Shown in pieces: positions 15,398 through 23,080 of a stretch of 64,000 nucleotides of DNA. Origin of the DNA: Pontibacter oryzae (GTDB lineage Bacteria; Bacteroidota; Bacteroidia; Cytophagales; Hymenobacteraceae); assembly GCF_003576375.1 (NCBI RefSeq), contig NZ_QWGE01000001.1, forward strand, positions 372,001 through 436,000, in the 5' to 3' direction. The notes beneath the pieces were generated by a model. The model worked only from the letters and a program-made list of their open reading frames with translations. It had not been told where the DNA came from and did not search any database. The stretch's first letter is position 1. Every line of letters begins with the position of its first letter. Both the position numbers and the translations under genes were made by a program.

Positions 15398-16486
15398 CTA
15401 CCCGATCTCAATCACGACGTTAGAAGACAGCGGATGCCCCACACAGTTAAGCACATAGCCTTCGTCCATCTCGGCATCAGAAAGCCCCTCACGTTCGTCC
15501 AGATGCACTTTCCCGCTGAGGCATTTACCGCGGCAGGCAGTGCACAGGCCGGCCTGGCAGGAGTACGGCAAATCAATATCTTGCTCAAGGGCTGCCTCCA
15601 AAATTGTCTGGTCCGGCTCCACTTCGAAGCTATACTCTGAGCCCTCGTAAATTACGGTTACTGTTTGGGTTACAATCTCTCCCTCATCGTCAGAAGAAGC
15701 TACTTCGCCATGCTGCGGCTGTTCTTGCTCTTGGCCAGCGGCTTTGCTGCTCACGAAGCTTTCCTTGAAAATTCTGTCGGTTGGCACATGCAGTACATCC
15801 AGGGCGTGGCGCACTTCTTCCATCATTCCTTCAGGGCCGCACATGTAGTAGACAGCGTTCTCTGTTTTTGCCAGTTGCAGGCGCTCCAGTATCTTGATAA
15901 TCATACTTTGGTTCATGCGGCCACGGTGCGCGCAATCGTGCTTGGGCTGGCTGTAAATGTACTCTACGTGCAGGCGGTTCGGGTACTGCGTTTCCAGGTC
16001 TTGCAGCTGCCCCCTGAAAATAACCGAGTCCTCATCGCGGTTACCATACAAAAGGGTAACCTTACTGGCTGGCTCCTCGCGCAACACAGCTTTCAGGATA
16101 GACATAAGTGGGGTAATGCCGCTGCCTGCCCCAAACAGCAACACCTGGCGTTGGTTATCCGGGGCGCACGTCAGGCAGAAATTCCCGATAGGCTCCATCA
16201 CCTTCATCTCTTGGCCAACCTGCAGGTTATCGAGCAAGTAATTAGACATCAGTCCGCCTTCCACTCGCTTCACGGTTACAGCAAGGCGCGGTGCCTCGTG
16301 CGGGGTGCTGCTAAGCGAGTAAGAGCGGCGAACCTCCTTGCCTTCTATCGGCAAAATTAAGGTAAGAAACTGTCCTGGCTTATAGTTTATGGTTTGCTGC
16401 GCTAGATGCTCAAAAAAAATTGTGGCTGCATCAGCCGTCTCATGGGTAATGGCTACCACCTTCAGGTTAAGGTAAGGGCTACTCAT
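15398..16486 (-). CDS. paaE: Phenylacetyl-CoA epoxidase reductase (PaaE)
   Basis: Electron supplier for PaaAC. 362 residues: an FAD-binding domain with RRSYSLSS, an NAD(P)-binding domain with LFGAGSGITPLMS and MCGPEGMM, and a C-terminal plant-type [2Fe-2S] ferredoxin with CQAGLCTACRGKC plus a later Cys (VLNCVGHP). This order is typical of PaaE and class IA-like oxygenase reductases. It is separated from paaABCD by the M3 peptidase gene and lies on the opposite strand, so it must be expressed from its own promoter. I see no PaaR-type operator in its upstream 260 bp. Confidence 0.92.
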   Translation of the reverse strand: MSSPYLNLKVVAITHETADAATIFFEHLAQQTINYKPGQFLTLILPIEGKEVRRSYSLSSTPHEAPRLAVTVKRVEGGLMSNYLLDNLQVGQEMKVMEPIGNFCLTCAPDNQRQVLLFGAGSGITPLMSILKAVLREEPASKVTLLYGNRDEDSVIFRGQLQDLETQYPNRLHVEYIYSQPKHDCAHRGRMNQSMIIKILERLQLAKTENAVYYMCGPEGMMEEVRHALDVLHVPTDRIFKESFVSSKAAGQEQEQPQHGEVASSDDEGEIVTQTVTVIYEGSEYSFEVEPDQTILEAALEQDIDLPYSCQAGLCTACRGKCLSGKVHLDEREGLSDAEMDEGYVLNCVGHPLSSNVVIEIG

Positions 16487-16750
16487 ACTTGTTATACTTT
16501 TACGCTATTGTGTCTTCGGTTAAAACTAATTTAAGGCTTGAAAGTTACGATAATCCCGCCTGTTCTGAGAATGTATCGTATAATTTTTGAAATTAGTGCT
16601 TTTAGGGCACAATAAAATAATTTGAATATTGGTTGTAAAATATATAAAAAAAAAGCTGCAAATTTACAGCACGTTATGAAAGCAAATGTGTTCACTCACT
16701 TAATGCCCCATTTCGCCGTACTTATACCACAATCTTAAAATGAAAACAAC
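16487..16750. other. Divergent intergenic region between paaE and the HNH/AP2 gene
   Basis: 264 bp, A/T rich, with an A9 run near 16650 and a short GCTG/CAGC stem after it. It must hold the start sites of both flanking genes, but I cannot assign a consensus promoter with confidence. Confidence 0.5.
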
Positions 16751-17320
16751 ATGTTGTACAAACTAACGCTCAAAAACTCCGAGAAAACTGTAGTAGTAGA
16801 TGATGTAACTTACGATTATATACAGAACAACGCCTACCTGCAACAAATTGAGTTCCTGAAGCACCTCCGCATCCACTCCAACGGATACGCTTTCTTCCAG
16901 AAAAACTGGCCCCTCAAAAACGGTAAATACCGCAACGAAACCATTTACCTGCACAAGATGATCGGCGAGCAGATGCTCGAAAAGCCTGAAAGCGACCTGA
17001 AACTGTACGTGCACTTTAAAAACGGCAACAAACTAGACTGCCGCCGCGAGAACCTGGAGTGGGCACCGCTTTGCAAAATTGTTCGCAACACAGCCAAAAC
17101 CGAGAATAAACTAGGTGTGCGCGGCGTACATAAAGAGGCTCAGAAATACCGCGCCATTATCCACTTCAACAAACAGCGCATCAATCTCGGCACATTCGAG
17201 ACACTACAAGAGGCAGCGCTGGCATACAGTAGAAAATCAGAAGAGCTCTTCGGCAAAACCAAAAGCCTTAAAACCTTCTCTAAAGTCTTAGAAGAGGAAG
17301 AGGTTACGGCCTTAAGCTAA
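16751..17320 (+). CDS. HNH-like and AP2-domain DNA-binding protein
   Basis: 189 residues. The central part (about 65-105) resembles the HNH_3/homing-endonuclease type: IYLHKMIGEQM, then VHFKNGNKLDCRRENLEW, matching the N-x3-L-D-x-R-x-x-N-L pattern. The C-terminal part (about 120-170) is an AP2/integrase-like three-strand DNA-binding domain: GVRGVHKEAQKYRAIIHFNKQRINLGTF and then a helix. Free-standing proteins of this type are known in phages and as homing nucleases. The first His of a classic HNH is uncertain here, so it may be a regulator or a domesticated endonuclease. No host intron or mobile element is visible. Confidence 0.75.
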   Translation: MLYKLTLKNSEKTVVVDDVTYDYIQNNAYLQQIEFLKHLRIHSNGYAFFQKNWPLKNGKYRNETIYLHKMIGEQMLEKPESDLKLYVHFKNGNKLDCRRENLEWAPLCKIVRNTAKTENKLGVRGVHKEAQKYRAIIHFNKQRINLGTFETLQEAALAYSRKSEELFGKTKSLKTFSKVLEEEEVTALS

Positions 17321-17331
17321 TTTCTACTTAA

Positions 17332-17375
17332 CTTGCGTGTAGCCTCACGAATAATTTATTAAGGCTACACGCAAG
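17332..17375. other. 13-bp perfect hairpin directly upstream of the M23 peptidase start
   Basis: CTTGCGTGTAGCC (17332-17344) pairs with 17363-17375 across an 18-nt A/T-rich loop. The right arm ends 3 nt before the ATG at 17379 and no T-run follows. It may end the HNH/AP2 transcript, or fold in the leader and hide the start codon. Confidence 0.75.
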
Positions 17376-17378
17376 CTT

Positions 17379-18095
17379 ATGAAAAACCTGAAAAACCTTT
17401 CCGCCATACTTAGTAGGCATAGCCATGCTTTTGGCCCGGTAGTAGCCCCGGATTTAAATGCCGCAAACGTTTGCCTACTCGATTTTACAAGTAATAACAC
17501 ACTTCTCCAAAACACTGACCTTCGGGATACCACTGCCTTTAACGCTGCCTTAGAAAAAATGCTGGCACAGAAGCGAGCAACGGTTGGCATAGGCGGTTAC
17601 CTCGAGAACCGCTTTATCTACCGACGCAGCAGCCATTTTGATGTGAGCGCTGAAAGCCGCAACCTGCACCTAGGCGTGGATATTTGGGCTGCTGCCGGCA
17701 CGGAAGTATATTCCCCTTTAGATGCCTCCGTCCATAGCTTTCAGGATAACGATAACTTTGGCGATTACGGCCCAACCATTATTCTGCAGCATGAACTGGA
17801 AGGCACCACATTTTATACTTTGTATGGCCACCTTAACCGTGAAGCATTGCACGGCCTGCAGCAGGGACAACTTATAGCCAAAGGCCAAAAGATTGCCGAG
17901 ATCGGCCCTTACCCTGAAAACGGTAACTGGCCTCCTCACCTGCACTTCCAAGTTATTGCGGACATGGGCGATAAGTATGGCGATTTTCCGGGAGTTGCCA
18001 CAAGCGCGGACCGTGAAACGTATGCGCAGCTATGCCCAAACCCTAACCTTATCCTGCAATGCCGCTATTTGTCTTCGGCTTGTAAAACCCTCTAA
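17379..18095 (+). CDS. M23-family peptidase domain protein without signal peptide
   Basis: 238 residues. The lysostaphin-like zinc motifs are present: LHLGVDIWAAAGTEVYSP (HxxxD), YGHL and HLHFQV, so catalytic residues are kept. M23 enzymes usually cut peptidoglycan cross-links outside the cytoplasm, but no signal peptide or membrane segment is visible in this start; the N-terminal 80 residues are a soluble helical extension. A similar arrangement fused to aminotransferases exists in some Bacteroidota, so a cytosolic peptide or non-peptidoglycan substrate is possible. Function beyond hydrolase fold is unclear. Confidence 0.82.
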   Translation: MKNLKNLSAILSRHSHAFGPVVAPDLNAANVCLLDFTSNNTLLQNTDLRDTTAFNAALEKMLAQKRATVGIGGYLENRFIYRRSSHFDVSAESRNLHLGVDIWAAAGTEVYSPLDASVHSFQDNDNFGDYGPTIILQHELEGTTFYTLYGHLNREALHGLQQGQLIAKGQKIAEIGPYPENGNWPPHLHFQVIADMGDKYGDFPGVATSADRETYAQLCPNPNLILQCRYLSSACKTL

Positions 18096-18172
18096 TTTTC
18101 CGTAAAATGCAATTTTGGCCGTTGCTACAGCAGGCAACGCCAGTCTTTTCTAACTTTTAATTATACTTTAGC

Positions 18173-19015
18173 ATGATGCTGGACATTGATTCCATCCGCG
18201 AGATGGTAGTAAACTTTGCTGTACTTTATGGTATAAAACTTTTAGTAGCCTTTGTAATCCTGATTCTTGGGACATGGGTTATAAAGCGGTTGAATAACCT
18301 GATACAAAACCTGATGTTGCGCAAAGGCGTGGACGATTCGTTGCGTCCATTTTTAGGTAGTATACTTAACGTAACCTTGTGGGTGCTCTTGATTGTGTTA
18401 GTTGTAGCACAGCTAGGCATGGAAATGACTTCTTTTATCGCTGTACTTGGCTCTGCAGGCCTTGCCATCGGTTTAGCCCTGCAAGGCAGCCTTTCCAACT
18501 TTGCCGGTGGCGTGCTTATACTTACCATCAAGCCTTTTAGAGTTGGCGATTACATTGAGGCGCAGGGCCAGGGCGGCACAGTGCACCTGATCAACATATT
18601 CAACACCGTACTGAAAACTGCCGATAATAAAACGATTTACCTGCCCAATGGCCCGCTAGCCTCGACGGTGGTAACGAACTATTCGGTAGAAGCTACACGC
18701 CGGGTAGAACTGCTTTTCACTGTGTCGGTACATAACGACATTGGAAAAGTGCGCCAGCTTATACAGGAGCTGATTAACCAGGATGAGCGCGTATTGCAGG
18801 AGCCTGCGCCAGCTATTGTGGTTACTAACTTTGCAGAGCATTCCATAACCATCAGCACCCGTATCTGGTGCAACCGCCCGGATTACTGGCCTTTGTTCTG
18901 GGACATGAACGAACGCGCCAAAGCCGCTTTCGAGCAGCACAACATCGCCATGCCAGTGCCAAAGCGCGAAGTGCTTTCGCACTCGGCCAACGGTCAGGCG
19001 CCTGCGGCGGTTTAA
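18173..19015 (+). CDS. Small-conductance mechanosensitive channel (MscS family)
   Basis: 280 residues, close to E. coli MscS (286). Three N-terminal membrane helices are followed by the pore-lining TM3 with small residues (VLGSAGLAIGLALQGSLSNFAGGVLIL), then the beta domain (FRVGDYIEAQGQGGTVHLINIFNTVLKTADN) and the C-terminal vestibule. It releases solutes on hypo-osmotic shock at the inner membrane. A second, longer family member lies at 53268-54356. The gene ends at a very long terminator shared with the convergent permease gene. Confidence 0.95.
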   Translation: MMLDIDSIREMVVNFAVLYGIKLLVAFVILILGTWVIKRLNNLIQNLMLRKGVDDSLRPFLGSILNVTLWVLLIVLVVAQLGMEMTSFIAVLGSAGLAIGLALQGSLSNFAGGVLILTIKPFRVGDYIEAQGQGGTVHLINIFNTVLKTADNKTIYLPNGPLASTVVTNYSVEATRRVELLFTVSVHNDIGKVRQLIQELINQDERVLQEPAPAIVVTNFAEHSITISTRIWCNRPDYWPLFWDMNERAKAAFEQHNIAMPVPKREVLSHSANGQAPAAV

Positions 19016-19019
19016 ATAG

Positions 19020-19088
19020 AAGCCACAAGTATAAAAGAAGAGCGGCCCCTCACAGTAAGGGGCCGCTCTTCTTTTATACTTGTGGCTT
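19020..19088. terminator. Exceptionally long bidirectional terminator, 31-bp perfect stem
   Basis: 19020-19050 and 19058-19088 are perfect inverted repeats around the 7-nt loop cacagta. The core is GC rich (GAGCGGCCCCT) and the outer arms contain AAGTATA (19027-19033) and TATACTT (19075-19081). It fills nearly the whole gap between convergent mscS and the permease gene. Confidence 0.93.
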
Positions 19089-19090
19089 AA

Positions 19091-20299
19091 TTAATCAAAC
19101 TTTATGGCTTTTACAGGTTTTATCCGGGCGATCATGGCGGCAGGTATAAGTATGGCCATCATCGTTAGAAGTAAAGTTATCGCATTCAGGCCTATAATAA
19201 TGCCAAGATTCCAGCTAATCGGCACGCGGTCCATGTAGTAGTTCTCAGGGTCAAGGGGGATCAACTCAAAGTAATATTGCAGGGCACAAAACCCGAGCCC
19301 GATAATATTTCCCCAAACCAAACCTTTAATAGTCAGTTTAAGGCCTCGGAAATAAAAGACTTTTCTAATCTGGCCATCGGTGGCACCAACAGCCTTTAGC
19401 ACGCCAATCATGTTTATCCGCTCAATAATCATGATGAACACCGTGGAAACCATGTTAAACGTAGCCACGAAAATGATCAGCACCAGAAATATAATAACGT
19501 TCTTACGCAGCAACTTTAGCCAATCGAAGAGCTGGGCATGCCGGTCAGTAATTTTCTCCAGCTGCAAGTCATAGTTCATCTGCTCAAACACCAAGTCAGC
19601 AGCCTGGTCAATCTGCTCAAAGTCTTTTAATACAACTTCTACGCCACCAACAAGGGTATCTGGCCAGCTGTTTAGCTCACGTATTAGTTTTATGTCGCCG
19701 ATTACAAACACCTCATCAAACTCTTCCAAGCCTGTGTTGTAAATGCCCTTTACAGTTAACTTTCGGGCACGCGGCGGGGTTTGCACAAAGTAAAAGATAG
19801 CATCATCACCAACTTTAAGGTGCAGTTTATCGGCAATGCGTTGGCTAACCAGTACGTCTTTCGATGAGGTTGTATCGTTATACGAAATCAGTTCGCCCCC
19901 TTCCAGGTTCTGTTGCATCGCGCTCAAATCATAATCTCTGCCCACGCCTTTCATCACCACGCCCAATACTTCATCATCGGTCTTAATGATAGCCGTTTTA
20001 CGCGCAAAAGTCTGGACTTTTTTAATACCGGGGATTGAATCTGTAACACCGATGTTATAACTTATCGGCGCGCCCTCGTATGAGTTATTCGTGTCATACT
20101 TGCTGATTTGGAGGTGTGCGCCGAAGCTGAAGATCTTGTCGCGGATTTCGTTTCGGAAGCCTTCAAGTATGGCAAAAGACACAATCATGATAGCAATGCC
20201 TGCAGCTATGCTTATAATTGCTATTTTTGTAACAGACTGGGTAAAAGACCCGGCCTGCACTTCAGATATTTTATCGGATATATATTTGGAGATGTTCAC
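19091..20299 (-). CDS. ABC transporter permease, LolC/LolE/FtsX family
   Basis: 402 residues with one N-terminal membrane helix (IAIISIAAGIAIMIVSFAILEGF), a large periplasmic domain, and three C-terminal helices, the topology of MacB/LolC-type permeases. Similarity is strongest to lipoprotein-releasing LolC/LolE; the ATPase partner is not in the window. The start is a GTG at 20299 (MNISKYISDKI). Likely role is extraction of lipoproteins from the inner membrane, but other MacB-like roles are possible. Confidence 0.85.
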   Translation of the reverse strand: MNISKYISDKISEVQAGSFTQSVTKIAIISIAAGIAIMIVSFAILEGFRNEIRDKIFSFGAHLQISKYDTNNSYEGAPISYNIGVTDSIPGIKKVQTFARKTAIIKTDDEVLGVVMKGVGRDYDLSAMQQNLEGGELISYNDTTSSKDVLVSQRIADKLHLKVGDDAIFYFVQTPPRARKLTVKGIYNTGLEEFDEVFVIGDIKLIRELNSWPDTLVGGVEVVLKDFEQIDQAADLVFEQMNYDLQLEKITDRHAQLFDWLKLLRKNVIIFLVLIIFVATFNMVSTVFIMIIERINMIGVLKAVGATDGQIRKVFYFRGLKLTIKGLVWGNIIGLGFCALQYYFELIPLDPENYYMDRVPISWNLGIIIGLNAITLLLTMMAILIPAAMIARIKPVKAIKFD

Positions 20300-20365
20300 T
20301 CGCCTTAAATCATTTTAACAGCCTTAAAGATAGGTATCAATTTTGACTTCTACCTTACAAAAACT

Positions 20366-21589
20366 ATGACACACCCCTACCTCCTGCTTTCCGCCGCGCT
20401 GCTGCTATCGTTCGGTAGCTGCAGCTCTAAACAAGTGCCAGCATCTGCCCCTGCTAAAACACAGGCCGCTGCACCCGCAGCCACCCCGAAAGCCGCTCCG
20501 CTTAAAACCGGCGCCCAGCAGTTGGGTTTATACTTGCCAAAACTGCAAGGCAAACGCGTGGGCATGGTAGTTAACCAGACATCAACGGTTGGAAGCACGC
20601 ATTTGGTAGACACGCTGTTAAGCCATGGCGTAGCGATTAAGACGATTTTTGCGCCAGAGCACGGCTTCAGAGGCGAAGCCGATGCCGGAGCGCATATTAA
20701 AGATGCCAAGGATGCTAAAACAGGGCTTCCGATAATTTCGCTGTACGGTAAAAACAAAAAGCCGCTGCCAGAGCAGATCAACGACCTCGACGTGCTTGTG
20801 TTCGATATTCAGGATGTGGGCACCCGTTTTTATACTTATATCAGCACCATGCATTACATAATGGAGGCTGCCGCAGAGCATGGCAAAGAGGTAATCATAC
20901 TTGACCGCCCAAACCCGAACGGCCATTACGTGGACGGCCCGGTGCTTGAGATGGATCAGCAGTCGTTTGTGGGGATGCACCCGATTCCGATTGTACATGG
21001 CCTTACAGTAGGTGAGCTTGCCAATATGATAAATGGCGAAAAGTGGCTGGAAGGGCAACTCCAGGCAAAAATAACTGTGATCCCGATGGCCAATTACAAC
21101 CACAACATGGCTTACGACTTACCTGTAAAGCCATCGCCGAACCTGCCAAACGCGCAAGCCATTGCCCTATACCCATCAATCTGCTGGTTTGAGGGCACTG
21201 ACGTGAGCGTTGGCCGTGGCACGCCTACACCATTCCAGCTAATCGGTAGCCCATACTATCAGAAAAAAGATTTCAGCTTTACACCTGTTAGCACGCCGGG
21301 CGCCACAAACCCGCCCCACAAAGACCAGATTTGCTACGGCAAAGACCTGACAGATGTAAAGGTTGCCGATAAAATTGATCTGGCTTACCTACTGGACATG
21401 TATAAAAACTCTACCAACAAGGATAAGTTCTTCAACAACTTTTTTGAGCGACTAGCCGGCAACACCAAACTGCGCGAGCAGATTAAGGCTGGCAAAACCG
21501 AAGACGAGATTCGCCAAAGCTGGGAACCGCAACTTTCCAACTTCAAACAAACACGCAAGCAATACCTTCTTTACCCAGATTTTAGCTAA
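20366..21589 (+). CDS. DUF1343 lipoprotein, NamZ-like exo-beta-N-acetylmuramidase
   Basis: 407 residues with a lipoprotein signal (LLSFGSC, Cys about 20) and an Ala/Pro-rich linker. The core matches DUF1343/YbbC: GKRVGMVVNQTST, IFAPEHGFRGEADAGA, VFDIQDVGTRFYTYISTM, DRPNPNG and GTDVSVGRGTPTPFQLIG. In Bacillus the founding enzyme NamZ removes terminal MurNAc from peptidoglycan fragments, so cell-wall recycling at the outer or inner membrane is likely. It is followed after 3 bp by fmt, forming a likely operon namZ-fmt-folA. Confidence 0.9.
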   Translation: MTHPYLLLSAALLLSFGSCSSKQVPASAPAKTQAAAPAATPKAAPLKTGAQQLGLYLPKLQGKRVGMVVNQTSTVGSTHLVDTLLSHGVAIKTIFAPEHGFRGEADAGAHIKDAKDAKTGLPIISLYGKNKKPLPEQINDLDVLVFDIQDVGTRFYTYISTMHYIMEAAAEHGKEVIILDRPNPNGHYVDGPVLEMDQQSFVGMHPIPIVHGLTVGELANMINGEKWLEGQLQAKITVIPMANYNHNMAYDLPVKPSPNLPNAQAIALYPSICWFEGTDVSVGRGTPTPFQLIGSPYYQKKDFSFTPVSTPGATNPPHKDQICYGKDLTDVKVADKIDLAYLLDMYKNSTNKDKFFNNFFERLAGNTKLREQIKAGKTEDEIRQSWEPQLSNFKQTRKQYLLYPDFS

Positions 21590-21592
21590 AAA

Positions 21593-22522
21593 ATGACCCA
21601 GGATTTACGCATTGTGTTTATGGGAACGCCGGACTTTGCCGTGCCTACCCTGCAAACACTCGTGGAACATAAGTATAACGTAGTAGCCGTGATTACTGCA
21701 CCGGATAAACCGGCAGGCCGTGGCCAAAAGCTTAACCAGTCGCCGGTGAAGGAGTATGCCGCCGCGCAAGGTATACCTGTGCTGCAGCCAACAAACCTTA
21801 AATCAGAGGCTTTTCTCGATGAGCTACGCGGCTACAACGCCAACCTTCAAATAATTGTGGCTTTCCGCATGTTGCCGGAAGTTGTATGGGCAATGCCAGC
21901 GCTTGGTTCCTTTAATATACACGCCTCCTTGCTGCCGCAGTACCGAGGCGCAGCGCCCATAAACTGGGCCATTATAAACGGGGAAAAGGAAACCGGCGTG
22001 ACCTCTTTCTTCCTGAAGCACGAGATTGACACCGGCGATTTGATCTATCAGGAGCGTGTTCCTATTAAAGATGAGGATGACTTCGGCACGCTTTACGAAA
22101 AACTGAAGCATACCGGGGCCGATCTTGCGCTACGTACAGTGCAGGCCATTGAGCGTGGCGAGGTGCAGCCACAGCCACAGGTGGTAACCTCCGAGACAAA
22201 ACATGCCCCTAAAATCTTTAAGGATACCTGCGAGATTAACTGGAACCAACCAGCCGGGCAAGTGCGTGATTTTATCCGTGGCCTGAGCCCATACCCTGCC
22301 GCCTGGGCAAAGCTAAACGGCAAAACGTTCAAACTCTTTAAAACAGAGGTCGTTCAGGATGTTGCTTATACATCGGAGCCCGGCACAATCCATACCGATA
22401 ACAAGACGTTCTTGCACGTGCAAACCGCTGCTGGCGCGCTTTCCATACTTGATTTGCAGATGGAGGGCAAAAAGCGCATGTCGATCCAGGATTTGCTGCG
22501 CGGATACAATTTTAACGCTTAG
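21593..22522 (+). CDS. fmt: Methionyl-tRNA formyltransferase (Fmt)
   Basis: Transfers the formyl group of 10-formyl-THF to initiator Met-tRNA. 309 residues. The N-terminal formyltransferase domain shows VFMGTPDFAVPTL, ITAPDKPAGRGQK, and the catalytic segment IHASLLPQYRGAAPINWAIINGEKETGVT; the C-terminal OB-like domain follows. Its position directly before folA links two folate-using enzymes. Confidence 0.97.
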   Translation: MTQDLRIVFMGTPDFAVPTLQTLVEHKYNVVAVITAPDKPAGRGQKLNQSPVKEYAAAQGIPVLQPTNLKSEAFLDELRGYNANLQIIVAFRMLPEVVWAMPALGSFNIHASLLPQYRGAAPINWAIINGEKETGVTSFFLKHEIDTGDLIYQERVPIKDEDDFGTLYEKLKHTGADLALRTVQAIERGEVQPQPQVVTSETKHAPKIFKDTCEINWNQPAGQVRDFIRGLSPYPAAWAKLNGKTFKLFKTEVVQDVAYTSEPGTIHTDNKTFLHVQTAAGALSILDLQMEGKKRMSIQDLLRGYNFNA

Positions 22523-22533
22523 CCTCGTTAGCC

Positions 22534-23019
22534 ATGATAGCCATTGTAGTAGCCGCCGACGAGAACAACGTGATCGGGAAAGACAACGACCTGATCTGGT
22601 ACTTGCCCGCCGACCTAAAGCACTTCAAAACCTTGACGATGGGCCACCCCATGATTATGGGCCGTAATACCTATGAGTCTATAGGTAAGCCGCTTCCGGG
22701 GCGCACTTCCATTATTCTCACCTCCAGGCAAGATTATAAAGCTGATGGCTGCGTGGTAGTTCATAGCCTGGAAGAAGCGCTCGAGAAAGGACGCGCCCTT
22801 GATGAGCAAGTATGCATTATTGGAGGAGCTAAAGTATACCAGCAGGCCTTAGCCTACACAGATACGATCTATCTGACACGCGTACACCATACGTTTGAGG
22901 GTGATGTATACTTTCCAGACCTTGCCCCGCAGGATTGGGAGCTTGTGGCAGAAGAGCACCATGCCCCAGACGAAAAGAACAAGTATAGCTATACCTTCCA
23001 GACGCTGAAAAGGAAGTAA
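22534..23019 (+). CDS. folA: Dihydrofolate reductase (FolA)
   Basis: Reduces dihydrofolate to tetrahydrofolate with NADPH. 161 residues. Typical features are IVVAADENNVIGKDNDLIW at the N-terminus (active-site region), MGHPMIMGRNTYESIGKPLPGR and the IIGGAKVYQQAL motif. It ends the namZ-fmt-folA run; the stop codon at 23017-23019 lies at the edge of a 25-bp terminator stem. Confidence 0.97.
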   Translation: MIAIVVAADENNVIGKDNDLIWYLPADLKHFKTLTMGHPMIMGRNTYESIGKPLPGRTSIILTSRQDYKADGCVVVHSLEEALEKGRALDEQVCIIGGAKVYQQALAYTDTIYLTRVHHTFEGDVYFPDLAPQDWELVAEEHHAPDEKNKYSYTFQTLKRK

Positions 23020-23068
23020 GTATAAACAAGAAGGCCGCTGAAATTCAGCGGCCTTCTTGTTTATACTT
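23018..23068. terminator. Bidirectional terminator, 25-bp palindromic arms
   Basis: 23018-23042 and 23044-23068 are perfect inverted repeats with one central base (practical loop about 5 nt). The arms begin AAGTATAAAC and end GTTTATACTT. It separates folA from the convergent PorU2 gene and overlaps the folA stop codon. Confidence 0.92.
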
Positions 23069-23080
23069 GGCAATGTATTC

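Noticed and set aside
15665..16360. 231-codon plus-strand frame opposite paaE
   Set aside because: paaE motifs on the minus strand are unambiguous; the antisense frame has no family features.
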